NCBI GenBank assembly: GCA_031549115.1
Contig: JAVBQJ010000105.1
Location: 1 to 7,556, forward strand
Direction of reading: 5' to 3'
Length of the DNA stretch: 7,556 nucleotides
Source of the DNA: JAVBQJ01 sp031549115
GTDB taxonomy: Bacteria; Verrucomicrobiota; Lentisphaeria; Victivallales; Victivallaceae
Shown: in pieces, positions 1 to 5,661 of the stretch
How positions within the stretch are numbered: position 1 is the stretch's first letter
Layout of the letters: every line of letters starts with the position of its first letter
Notes under the pieces: model-generated
Database searches by the model: none
What the model saw: the letters and a program-made list of their open reading frames with translations, nothing else
What the model was told of the DNA's origin: nothing
Translations under genes and position numbers: made by a program

Positions 1-1342
1 CATCGTAGGGGTAGGGCCAACCGGTTTCGCCCGGCAGATACACATCGCGTTTGGGCGCCCAGACGTCGACCAATGGCGCCAGCTTCCGCAGCGCCGGCAG
101 GTCGCGGTCGCGCCGTACCGGAACCGGATTGACGAAGGTGAGAATTTCCGGGTCCATGGCCTTCAACTCCGCCAGTATGTCATAGAGCGCCTGGTAGGCG
201 GGGATTTGTTCGTCGAACAGCGGCTTGTCGTGCACCTCGTCGATCGGGTACATCAGAATCTGCTCCTTGCTGAAACCGGCTTCGGCGAAGGTCTTGTACC
301 ACGCTTCCACGGCGAACCGCATGTTTTCCCGCCACCCCGGCGTGCCCCAGATTTTCGAGTGGGCGAAGAAACGGTTGCCCGGCTCAATGCTCCAGGAGAC
401 CGTCAGTATTTTGATGTCCGGCGGCAGCTGTTTCAGGTATGCCGCGATACGGCTGCAATCGACACTGCGGGTCGCCGGATCGAACAGTGGCAGAACGTCG
501 TAATTCATGTGATAGACATTCTGCCCGAGGCGTTCCAGTTCCTCGACCGCTTCGGGGATGTATTCGGACGTACACGGCCTATGCAGCGATTCGTAGGTGG
601 AAATGTAAATGTTGTCGGGTGTTTCCAGCTTCACCGCCGATACCCGGACGGTTCCCGCGGCTTTCGCTTCGGTGCCGTCGCCGGAGGATAGTGAAATGGT
701 CACCGGATGCTCGCCCGGCGCGGTGTCGCGGGAATCCAGACACAGATAAAGGCGTCTGGTTTCGCCCGGCGCCAGCCGGAAGCTGCGGCCGTTTTCGAGG
801 CGCAGCAATGGATCGTCCACCGAAATATAACGGGTCTCGGGAAGCCATTTGTCCTCCGTATCCCGGACTCCGACCACCCAGGCGGAAATACGCGGCAACG
901 CCTCGAAGCCCGGAGCGTCGAAAGTGACGTCGACGGTGATCTCCCGGTCGCTCAAACTGGTGACGGCAAAGCCGGTTTCAAAAAATTCGCCCGAGAGAAT
1001 ATGCCCGTTCAATTCCGGCGTGCCAGGCGTCGGCAGTTGCCACAGCGACAACGGCGTCCAGGCGCCGCTGTCCCAGATGGCGACGGCGCCTTCGCCCAGC
1101 GCCTGACGCAAAAGTTGCAAATGCCGGGTCTGCATGGCGGCTTCGGCTTGTACCCGTTCCGCGAGGGAAAGGGCGTCCGGCGAGTCGGGCAGCGCGGCGA
1201 TTGCTTCCGGAACCGGAGTACCGGATTGCAGCAGCGCGGTTTTCTGTTCGCGCCAGATCACGGCGGCGTCCGAGTCCTCCCCGAGCACCGGCAATGCCGC
1301 CAACAGCGACAGAAGCGACATGCAGATCGGAATATATTTCAT
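1..1342 (-). CDS. Secreted GH123/DUF4091-like glycoside hydrolase family protein (3' end missing)
   Basis: Reading leftward from an ATG at 1342-1340 the frame stays open for 447 codons and leaves the window without a stop, so only the N-terminal part is visible. Residues 1-21 (MKYIPICMSLLSLLAALPVLG) form a signal peptide with a likely cleavage before E22, so export is expected. Residues about 110-240 look like a beta-sandwich domain (alternating strands, GxxRLYLCLDS, HPVTISLSSGDG). From about residue 245 the pattern fits a TIM barrel: NIYISTYES, VYHMNYDVLPLFDP, ILTVSWSIEPGN, then QILMYPIDEVHD. The adjacent D368-E369 pair after a strand matches the Asp-Glu pair used for substrate-assisted catalysis in GH123 and placed similarly in DUF4091 proteins. 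The family is assigned by eye and the substrate is unknown. Its start is two bases past the stop of the prepilin-like gene and has no strong Shine-Dalgarno, so it is probably translationally coupled and co-transcribed from the promoter at 2122-2150. Confidence 0.75.
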   Translation of the reverse strand, partial: MKYIPICMSLLSLLAALPVLGEDSDAAVIWREQKTALLQSGTPVPEAIAALPDSPDALSLAERVQAEAAMQTRHLQLLRQALGEGAVAIWDSGAWTPLSLWQLPTPGTPELNGHILSGEFFETGFAVTSLSDREITVDVTFDAPGFEALPRISAWVVGVRDTEDKWLPETRYISVDDPLLRLENGRSFRLAPGETRRLYLCLDSRDTAPGEHPVTISLSSGDGTEAKAAGTVRVSAVKLETPDNIYISTYESLHRPCTSEYIPEAVEELERLGQNVYHMNYDVLPLFDPATRSVDCSRIAAYLKQLPPDIKILTVSWSIEPGNRFFAHSKIWGTPGWRENMRFAVEAWYKTFAEAGFSKEQILMYPIDEVHDKPLFDEQIPAYQALYDILAELKAMDPEILTFVNPVPVRRDRDLPALRKLAPLVDVWAPKRDVYLPGETGWPYPYD

Positions 1343-1344
1343 TG

Positions 1345-2046
1345 TCACTGCCACAGTCTGGTGTTGCCGGAAGTGATGTACATGTATTTTTCAGCGATAA
1401 GGGTGGGAGAGACAGAGTTGTTCAGCCGCCCCGCTTCGACGTGCCCGTCCACGCAGAGATGGTTCAACTGGCCGTCGTGGCGCTGCAAATCCAACGTGGA
1501 GGTGTTGCCCTCGGGGTTATTCTCGTCGAAGTCGAAGTCGAACATCACGCCGTGGCCGGGCCAGACGAAGCATTTGCCGTCCATCATCAGCACATATAGC
1601 GCCGGCTTGGGACAGCTGGAGAGACGGGCGATTTCGTATTGGTACCCCCAGGGACTGGGACTCCTCATCCGGCCTGTGTAGATGTAAGTGATACCCTCCT
1701 TGACGGAGCCGACCGCCTGTTTGGCCGCCGCCGGGCAGTAGAGCATGCCGAAGTTATCGGTTTTGGTGTGATCCCACAGCTTATTGTTGCCCAGATACTC
1801 CATCATCAGATCATAGGTGATTTTCTCATCGTTTTCCGCATCGACAAAGGTCGGACAGACAAAGTCGTCGTAATCGTTGCCGTACATATGAACGCCGAGT
1901 CCCCACTGTTTGAGATTGCTGGCGCACTTGATCCGCTGCGCCGCCGCCCGGGCTTTGGACAACGCCGGCAGCAGCATGCTGGCCAGGATCGCGATGATGG
2001 CGATCACGACCAGAAGTTCTATGAGTGTGAAGTGTCGGTTGCGCAT
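1345..2046 (-). CDS. Type IV prepilin-like protein with N-terminal methylation motif and H-X9-DG motif
   Basis: A complete 233-residue protein. Residues 6-18 (FTLIELLVVIAII) followed by LLPALSKAR form a class III prepilin leader: a very short basic head (MRNRH), Phe at mature position 1, Glu at position 5 and a hydrophobic helix of about 20 residues that both anchors in the membrane and packs pilin fibres. The C-terminal half has H190, nine residues, then D200-G201, the signature of the prepilin-processing-associated H-X9-DG family, which is greatly expanded in Lentisphaerae and Planctomycetes. Cys-Pro pairs at C64 and C104 and an aromatic C-terminus are also visible. The residue before the expected cleavage is His5, not the canonical Gly. 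The start is supported by AAAGGA at 2055-2060, eight bases upstream. It is the first gene of the minus-strand unit. Family role: membrane-anchored pseudopilin, function largely unknown; a role in binding or secreting hydrolases is inference from the neighbour. Confidence 0.93.
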   Translation of the reverse strand: MRNRHFTLIELLVVIAIIAILASMLLPALSKARAAAQRIKCASNLKQWGLGVHMYGNDYDDFVCPTFVDAENDEKITYDLMMEYLGNNKLWDHTKTDNFGMLYCPAAAKQAVGSVKEGITYIYTGRMRSPSPWGYQYEIARLSSCPKPALYVLMMDGKCFVWPGHGVMFDFDFDENNPEGNTSTLDLQRHDGQLNHLCVDGHVEAGRLNNSVSPTLIAEKYMYITSGNTRLWQ

Positions 2047-2054
2047 GATGATTT

Positions 2055-2060
2055 TCCTTT
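2055..2060 (-). promoter_or_regulatory. Shine-Dalgarno of the prepilin-like gene
   Basis: The minus strand reads GGGAAAGGAAAATCATC immediately before the ATG. AAAGGA sits eight bases from the start codon and fixes the start at 2046. Confidence 0.6.
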
Positions 2061-2105
2061 CCCATGCAATCTGGTTTCATTTAAACGGGTCTTCCCGGAC
2101 ATACA

Positions 2106-2136
2106 CCGATCCACATTATAAATTATACTGGATCGG
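2106..2136. promoter_or_regulatory. Operator-like perfect inverted repeat over the pilin promoter
   Basis: CCGATCCA at 2106-2113 is exactly complementary to TGGATCGG at 2129-2136, with a 15-base AT-rich spacer. Half-sites are 23 bp apart, about two helical turns. One half lies between the -35 and -10 of the minus-strand promoter, the other just past the -10, around the expected transcription start (about 2115). That placement fits a repressor operator. Which protein binds is not shown. AraC-family proteins more often use direct repeats, so either the adjacent regulator or an unlinked LacI/GntR-type repressor is possible. Confidence 0.55.
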
Positions 2137-2150
2137 CATCAAAAAGTCAA
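2122..2150 (-). promoter_or_regulatory. Sigma-70-type promoter for the prepilin-hydrolase unit
   Basis: On the minus strand, TTGACT (2150-2145) is followed after exactly 17 bases by TATAAT (2127-2122): a perfect -10 and a 5/6 match to the -35. The predicted start near 2115 gives a leader of about 70 bases to the ATG at 2046. Such a near-consensus promoter normally needs active repression, which agrees with the inverted repeat overlapping it. Confidence 0.75.
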
Positions 2151-2193
2151 TTGATGAAAAGTATCATTATTTATATTTTTATATCATCCGTGA

Positions 2194-2221
2194 TTGAAAT
2201 TAATTCCATAACATGTATACT
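2194..2221 (+). promoter_or_regulatory. Probable promoter of the AraC-family regulator
   Basis: TTGAAA (2194-2199), 16 bases, then TATACT (2216-2221). Transcription would begin near 2228, giving a leader of about 21 bases to the ATG at 2249. A start at 2228 lies downstream of the alternative ATG at 2213, which argues against that upstream start. Surrounding DNA (2141-2230) is strongly AT-rich compared with the flanking genes. Confidence 0.5.
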
Positions 2222-2233
2222 TTATACGCAGGC

Positions 2234-2239
2234 AGGAGG
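2234..2239 (+). promoter_or_regulatory. Shine-Dalgarno deciding the AraC start
   Basis: A full AGGAGG lies nine bases before the ATG at 2249. No comparable site precedes the in-frame ATG at 2213, so the 272-residue form is preferred over the 284-residue form. Confidence 0.75.
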
Positions 2240-2248
2240 CAAAACAAA

Positions 2249-3067
2249 ATGACGAATCGTATAATTCCGGGCGGTATATATTATTTCAAGAGCGACTTCG
2301 ACGACGTGATCACGCCCCGGCCGATTCCGGAGGGCAGCTTCTACATCGAAGTCATCACCAGCGGCAATGTCTGCTTCGGCGTCGATTCGGCGCGCCGCCA
2401 ATACGGCGTCGGCACCATCTTCTGGCACGAGGGCGGCGACTGGACGCTGTGGGAGGTCGGGGATGCCGGGCGCTACAGTGCGTTGGTGCTGGCCGGGCGC
2501 TACCGGGAGGAGGCCACCGTGCGCCCCGCGCGGATCGCCAGCTGGCGGGATGTCCGCGAGCTGGAATTGTTCGCCGCCCTGTGCATGCGCGATCTGTTCG
2601 ACGACAACATCGACAGCAACCAGCTGGCGGAGTATATGATGGGCCGGTTTTACTACGAGGCGTATTGCAGTCTTCACCGCAAAGATACGCGGTCGCTGCC
2701 GCTGCCGCTGGTGAAAGCCATGGAAATCCTGAACCAGCACATCAGTCATGTCTTTTCCGTCAAAGAGCTGGCGCGGCAATGCCACGTCAGCAGCTCGTAT
2801 CTGTTTTTGCTGTTCCGGGAGCATTTGCACATCAGCCCGCACCAGTACATCCTGAACCGGCGCTTCAAGCATGCCAAATATCTGCTGGCGGGAACCTCCA
2901 TGCCGGTCAAATCCATCATGGCCGAGTGCGGTTTTTCGTCGATAGAACACTTCCACCGCGCGTTCAAGGATACTTTCGGCATGTCGCCGGTCAAATTCCG
3001 CCAGACCCAGGGGGTGTTTTCCCAGAATCTCTGTCCGGTCGATTATTATATCGATGAGGTTAATTGA
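2249..3067 (+). CDS. AraC-family transcriptional regulator
   Basis: A 272-residue protein of the usual AraC/XylS size. The N-terminal 150 residues are a poorly conserved sensor region, with the pattern of a small beta-rich (cupin-like) ligand domain at about 10-95 (SGNVCFGVD, YGVGTIFWHEGGDWTLWEV), then a helical linker. Residues about 153-253 are the double helix-turn-helix DNA-binding domain: first HTH VKELARQCHVSSSYLFLLFR (171-190), bridging helix SPHQYILNRRFKHAKYLLAG, second HTH SIMAECGFSSIEHFHRAFK, and the family-typical ending FGMSPVKFRQ. It is transcribed divergently from the prepilin-hydrolase unit across about 200 bases of AT-rich DNA, so it most likely controls that unit and perhaps itself. 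A carbohydrate-derived effector is inferred from the hydrolase neighbour. Residues 254-272 extend past the conserved domain and end in an acidic, tyrosine-rich tail. Confidence 0.93.
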   Translation: MTNRIIPGGIYYFKSDFDDVITPRPIPEGSFYIEVITSGNVCFGVDSARRQYGVGTIFWHEGGDWTLWEVGDAGRYSALVLAGRYREEATVRPARIASWRDVRELELFAALCMRDLFDDNIDSNQLAEYMMGRFYYEAYCSLHRKDTRSLPLPLVKAMEILNQHISHVFSVKELARQCHVSSSYLFLLFREHLHISPHQYILNRRFKHAKYLLAGTSMPVKSIMAECGFSSIEHFHRAFKDTFGMSPVKFRQTQGVFSQNLCPVDYYIDEVN

Positions 3068-3080
3068 GGAGGGGGAGAAT

Positions 3081-3103
3081 GTGGAGGGCTTCTCGCCCTC
3101 CAC
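3081..3103 (+). terminator. Strong hairpin after the AraC gene, possible terminator
   Basis: GTGGAGGGC (3081-3089), loop TTCTC, GCCCTCCAC (3095-3103): nine perfect GC-rich pairs starting 14 bases after the stop codon. There is no T run behind it (the sequence continues GCCACCCCGG), so it is either an atypical terminator or a 3'-end-protecting hairpin. Confidence 0.4.
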
Positions 3104-3316
3104 GCCACCCCGGCAGCGTCACAGGACCCTGCACCTCTGCTGCGAATGCCGGTTGGGCTGGTGTGCGCATGGTAAAAGGACGACAAAGGACGCAAAGGAC
3201 ACGGCGATATGGCGTGCCATACCGCTGTCCGTGGCGCGCCGCCGACGGCCGGTGTGCCGTGGATGTGGACTCGACATAAGTCAACCGTTATCGCACGTCC
3301 TCCGCACCACTGCCTA
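3104..3316. other. Gene-free intergenic DNA with short tandem repeat and imperfect hairpin
   Basis: Open frames here on both strands lack a ribosome-binding site and recognisable domains, so I call no gene. Visible structure: three tandem AAAGGAC-containing units at 3175-3202, and an imperfect inverted repeat at 3197-3230 (GGACA...ATGGC, two-base loop, GCCAT...TGTCC). A segment around 3241-3273 resembles one at 6007-6033. The region leads into structured repeat copy 1. Confidence 0.5.
3175..3202. repeat. Three tandem AAAGGAC units
   Basis: AAAGGACGAC, AAAGGACGC and AAAGGACAC follow one another directly: a period of nine to ten bases with only the last two or three bases varying. Short GGAC-rich tandem tracts like this occur between genes in several PVC and other genomes; that comparison is from memory, not a search. 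Confidence 0.65.
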
Positions 3317-3629
3317 CTTGTGAGCGCGCACGGGCCGGAGCGCCGGTCAGGCGCGACCGTGCCGCTAGGAATTGGCGCAGCGAAGCTCGCGCCAAGGAGC
3401 GCGGCACGAAGCCTCCCCCGGCGAACGGCGCGTTTTAGCGCGCTGAGGGGGGCGCGCCCGAACGACCGGCAGGGAGTGAGCCGCGAATAGAGTTTTTGCC
3501 GCCAATTGGCGGCAAAAACGTGAAGCCGAGCGGCTAAGCGATCCGGGTTTGGAGGGGCCGGGCCCCCGCGGCTGCCGGGGCGCAATGCGGCCCCGCATCC
3601 ACTATCATAATTACCACACTCAAAGCCGC
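3317..3629 (+). repeat. Structured direct repeat, copy 1 (about 313 bp)
   Basis: This block is repeated at 5662-5975 in the same orientation with roughly 80 percent identity by eye. It is a chain of hairpins: GCGCC/GGCGC (3340-3344, 3350-3354); an outer stem CGTGCCGC/GCGGCACG (3358-3365, 3401-3408) enclosing TTGGCGC/GCGCCAA (3372-3378, 3389-3395); GCGCG/CGCGC (3428-3432, 3439-3443) between C5 and G6 runs; a 28-bp perfect palindrome (3492-3519); AGCC/GGCT (3524-3527, 3532-3535); and CGGGGC/GCCCCG (3576-3581, 3590-3595). The last 35 bases match copy 2 only patchily, so the right edge is soft, and weaker similarity may extend about 20 bases left. It encodes no conserved protein, since indels shift the frame between copies. 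It lies just upstream of the rpsA promoter. It could be a structured RNA gene or a non-autonomous mobile element. Confidence 0.85.
3492..3519. repeat. 28-bp perfect palindrome inside repeat copy 1
   Basis: GTTTTTGCCGCCAA is followed immediately by its exact reverse complement. It is identical in copy 2 (5839-5866). The T run precedes the stem and the A run follows it on both strands, so it is not laid out as an intrinsic terminator. Confidence 0.9.
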
Positions 3630-3688
3630 AAACCATGACCGGTGCAACCTTCCAGAGCTTTTTTCCGAAAAAAAACGAAAAAATGCAC

Positions 3689-3716
3689 TTGTATTTCGCG
3701 TTAGTCCCTGTAAATT
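3689..3716 (+). promoter_or_regulatory. rpsA: Probable rpsA promoter with upstream A-tracts
   Basis: TTGTAT (3689-3694), 16 bases, TAAATT (3711-3716). Directly upstream, 3658-3684 holds a T6 run and A-tracts of eight and six, placed where an UP element contacts the RNA polymerase alpha subunits, as is common for highly expressed ribosomal genes. The expected start near 3723 gives a leader of about 69 bases. The hexamers themselves are only moderate matches. Confidence 0.45.
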
Positions 3717-3731
3717 AAGAAGGATATGGGT

Positions 3732-3750
3732 TTTTCGCACGGTGCGGGAA
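3732..3750 (+). promoter_or_regulatory. Small hairpin in the rpsA leader
   Basis: TTTTCGCA, loop CGG, TGCGGGAA can pair over eight positions including two G-U pairs. It sits in the predicted untranslated leader about 40 bases before the chosen start. S1 is known in Escherichia coli to repress its own mRNA through leader structure; a similar role here is only inference. Confidence 0.25.
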
Positions 3751-3791
3751 GCCGCTGGATAAAACAAAAAATAACCAAGCAACTGTACACA

Positions 3792-5525
3792 ATGTCAAAA
3801 GAAGCAAGCAAAAACGTCACTGACGCCAGGTTCGTCGATCTGGAGAACATGCCGTCGATGGAAGAACTCCTGAAGGGCGGCACCTCGGAGAAGAGCAATT
3901 TCGTCGCGGGTACGATCGTGAGCGGTACCATCGCCGAGAAGAACCCCCAGGGTGTCTTGGTCGATATCGGCTACAAAGCGGAGGGATTCGTCCCGGCTTC
4001 CGAATTTCCGAAATTCGATGAAGTAAAAGCCGGCGATGATATCGATGTCTTCCTGGAAGAGGTCGAGAACGAAAACAGCATGCCGGGAATCAGCTTCCAG
4101 AAGGCGCAGGCGATGAAGGCGTGGAACCGCATCACCAACGATTGCGGCGAAGGCAGTGTCGTGAAGGGCTTGATGAAGCATCGCGTCAAGGGCGGCTTGA
4201 TCGTGGACATCGACGGCGTGGAGGCTTTCCTGCCGGGTTCGCAGATCGATATCGGCCCGGTGCGCAATCTCGACGATTATCTGGGCAACGAATACGATGT
4301 CAAGATTTTGAAGATCAACGCCGACCGCCGCAACATCGTGGTGTCGCGCCGCGAACTTCTGGAAGAGTCGCTGCGCGACCGCCGCGCCGGTCTGCTCAAG
4401 GAAATGCAGGTCGGCCAGCTCCGCAAGGGCCAGGTCAAGAACATCACCGACTTCGGTGCCTTCATCGATCTGGGCGGCGTGGACGGCTTGCTGCATATCA
4501 CCGATATGAGCTGGGGCCGGATCGGCCATCCGAACGAATTGCTCGAAGTGAGCAAGGAAGTCGAAGTGGTCATCCTCGACATCGACTACAACAAGGAACG
4601 CGTTTCCCTGGGTTACAAGCAGAAGACCGCGAATCCGTGGGATCTGGTCGAATCCAAATACCCGGTGGGCAGCCAGATCAACGGCCGCGTGGTCAACATC
4701 ATGCCGTACGGCGCGTTCGTTGAGATCGAAAGCGGCGTCGAAGGCCTGATCCACGTCTCCGAAATGAGCTGGACCAAGCGCGTCACCAAGGCGAGCGATG
4801 TGGTTTCGGTCGGCGAAGAGGTCGGCGCGGTGGTGCTCGGCATCGACAAGCAGAGCAAAAAGATTTCCCTGGGCCTGCGCCAGAAGGAGCGCAATCCGTG
4901 GGAACTGTTGGCCGAGAAGTATCCGGTCGGCAGCCGTATCGCCGGCAAGGTCCGCAATATGACCAACTATGGTGCGTTCGTCGAAATCGAAAACGACATC
5001 GACGGTATGATTCACGTTTCCGATATGTCCTGGACCCGCAAGATCAACAACCCGAACGAAGTGCTGAAGCCGGGCGAAGAGGTCGAAGCGGTCATTCTGG
5101 ACATCAATCCGGAACAGCAGCGGATTTCCCTGGGCCTCAAGCAGACCGAGTCGGATCCGTGGAGCGAAATCGACCGGTTGTACTCGGTCGGCGATGTGGT
5201 CACCGGCAAGGTCACCAAGATCACCGCGTTCGGCGCGTTTGTCGAGCTGTCGAACAAGATCGACGGCCTGATCCATATCTCCCAGCTGAGCAAGGAACAC
5301 GTCGAGAAGGTCAAGGACGTTCTCCAGGTTGGACAGGAAGTCGAAGCCCGGGTCATCAAAGTGGACAATGACGAACGCCGGATCGGTTTGTCGATCAAGG
5401 CGGCGCAGGAACACTTCTCGGAAGAAGAGCTGAAAGCGGCCGGCGAAGAATATTCCGCCGCGTTGAAGCCCGGCGACGAAATGGTCGATATGGGTACTGT
5501 CTTCGACGAAGCCTTCCGGCAATAG
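3792..5525 (+). CDS. rpsA: 30S ribosomal protein S1
   Basis: A 577-residue protein with six S1 (OB-fold) domains beginning near residues 38, 121, 208, 293, 380 and 467. This is the full six-domain layout of Gram-negative S1, close to its usual length of about 560. Domains 1 and 2 are divergent and serve to dock on the ribosome through S2. Domains 3 to 6 carry the regular RNA-binding pattern with YGAFVEI or FGAFIDL, GLIHVSEMSW and ISLGLKQ, separated by NPW or DPW linkers. The role is to hold and unfold mRNA at initiation. The start at MSKEASKN gives a normal N-terminus, but no good Shine-Dalgarno precedes it, as is also true of E. coli rpsA. An in-frame ATG at 3726 would add 22 unusual residues and has AAGGA only one base away, which is too close. 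The gene stands alone between two copies of the structured repeat. Confidence 0.97.
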   Translation: MSKEASKNVTDARFVDLENMPSMEELLKGGTSEKSNFVAGTIVSGTIAEKNPQGVLVDIGYKAEGFVPASEFPKFDEVKAGDDIDVFLEEVENENSMPGISFQKAQAMKAWNRITNDCGEGSVVKGLMKHRVKGGLIVDIDGVEAFLPGSQIDIGPVRNLDDYLGNEYDVKILKINADRRNIVVSRRELLEESLRDRRAGLLKEMQVGQLRKGQVKNITDFGAFIDLGGVDGLLHITDMSWGRIGHPNELLEVSKEVEVVILDIDYNKERVSLGYKQKTANPWDLVESKYPVGSQINGRVVNIMPYGAFVEIESGVEGLIHVSEMSWTKRVTKASDVVSVGEEVGAVVLGIDKQSKKISLGLRQKERNPWELLAEKYPVGSRIAGKVRNMTNYGAFVEIENDIDGMIHVSDMSWTRKINNPNEVLKPGEEVEAVILDINPEQQRISLGLKQTESDPWSEIDRLYSVGDVVTGKVTKITAFGAFVELSNKIDGLIHISQLSKEHVEKVKDVLQVGQEVEARVIKVDNDERRIGLSIKAAQEHFSEEELKAAGEEYSAALKPGDEMVDMGTVFDEAFRQ

Positions 5526-5661
5526 TCAGATGACGGGATGTGCCGCCGGAATTCCGGCGGTGCGTTTTCGGGGCGATCGGAACCATACAAAGGTGCCGGT
5601 CGCCCTGTTATGTTTTTTTATATAGTGTTGCAGGGACATATCCGCTCGCAATGCCGTTTTG
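5526..5661. other. rpsA 3' region with two consecutive hairpins
   Basis: No gene is seen. The first hairpin is the perfect 18-base palindrome CCGCCGGAATTCCGGCGG at 5543-5560, 17 bases after the stop and followed by only four T. The second, 5571-5605, is the better terminator and is listed separately. At 5643-5671, CGCTCGCAA pairs with TTGCGAGCG as a nine-bp hairpin that overlaps the left edge of repeat copy 2. Confidence 0.55.
5571..5619 (+). terminator. Probable rho-independent terminator of rpsA
   Basis: GGGCGATCGG (5571-5580) pairs with CCGGTCGCCC (5596-5605): ten pairs including one T-G wobble, with a 15-base loop. After it comes TGTTATG and then seven T (5613-5619). The T run begins seven bases from the stem, slightly far, but the whole tail is T-rich. 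Confidence 0.6.

Noticed and set aside
707..1681. 324-residue plus-strand open frame over the hydrolase and prepilin genes
   Set aside because: It overlaps two well-supported minus-strand genes and shows only Arg/Gln-rich shadow sequence.
2222..3103. 293-residue open frame antisense to the AraC gene
   Set aside because: The AraC reading has a textbook double HTH and an AGGAGG site; the antisense frame has neither.
3492..3519. The 28-bp palindrome as an intrinsic terminator
   Set aside because: The T run is on the 5' side and the A run on the 3' side on both strands, so no U-tract would follow the stem.
3317..3629. CRISPR array or IscB omega RNA identity for the structured repeat
   Set aside because: There are only two distant copies with no spacer periodicity, no nuclease gene is in the window, and I could not match the sequence to any omega RNA I remember.
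3046..3636. 196-residue minus-strand open frame over repeat copy 1
   Set aside because: Copy 2 does not keep the frame because of small indels, the composition is Arg/Ala/Pro-rich from GC bias, and no ribosome-binding site or domain is visible.
3795..5522. 575-residue open frame antisense to rpsA
   Set aside because: It is a codon-bias shadow of the S1 gene; its Asp/Phe/Val-rich sequence mirrors the S1 repeats and has no domain of its own.
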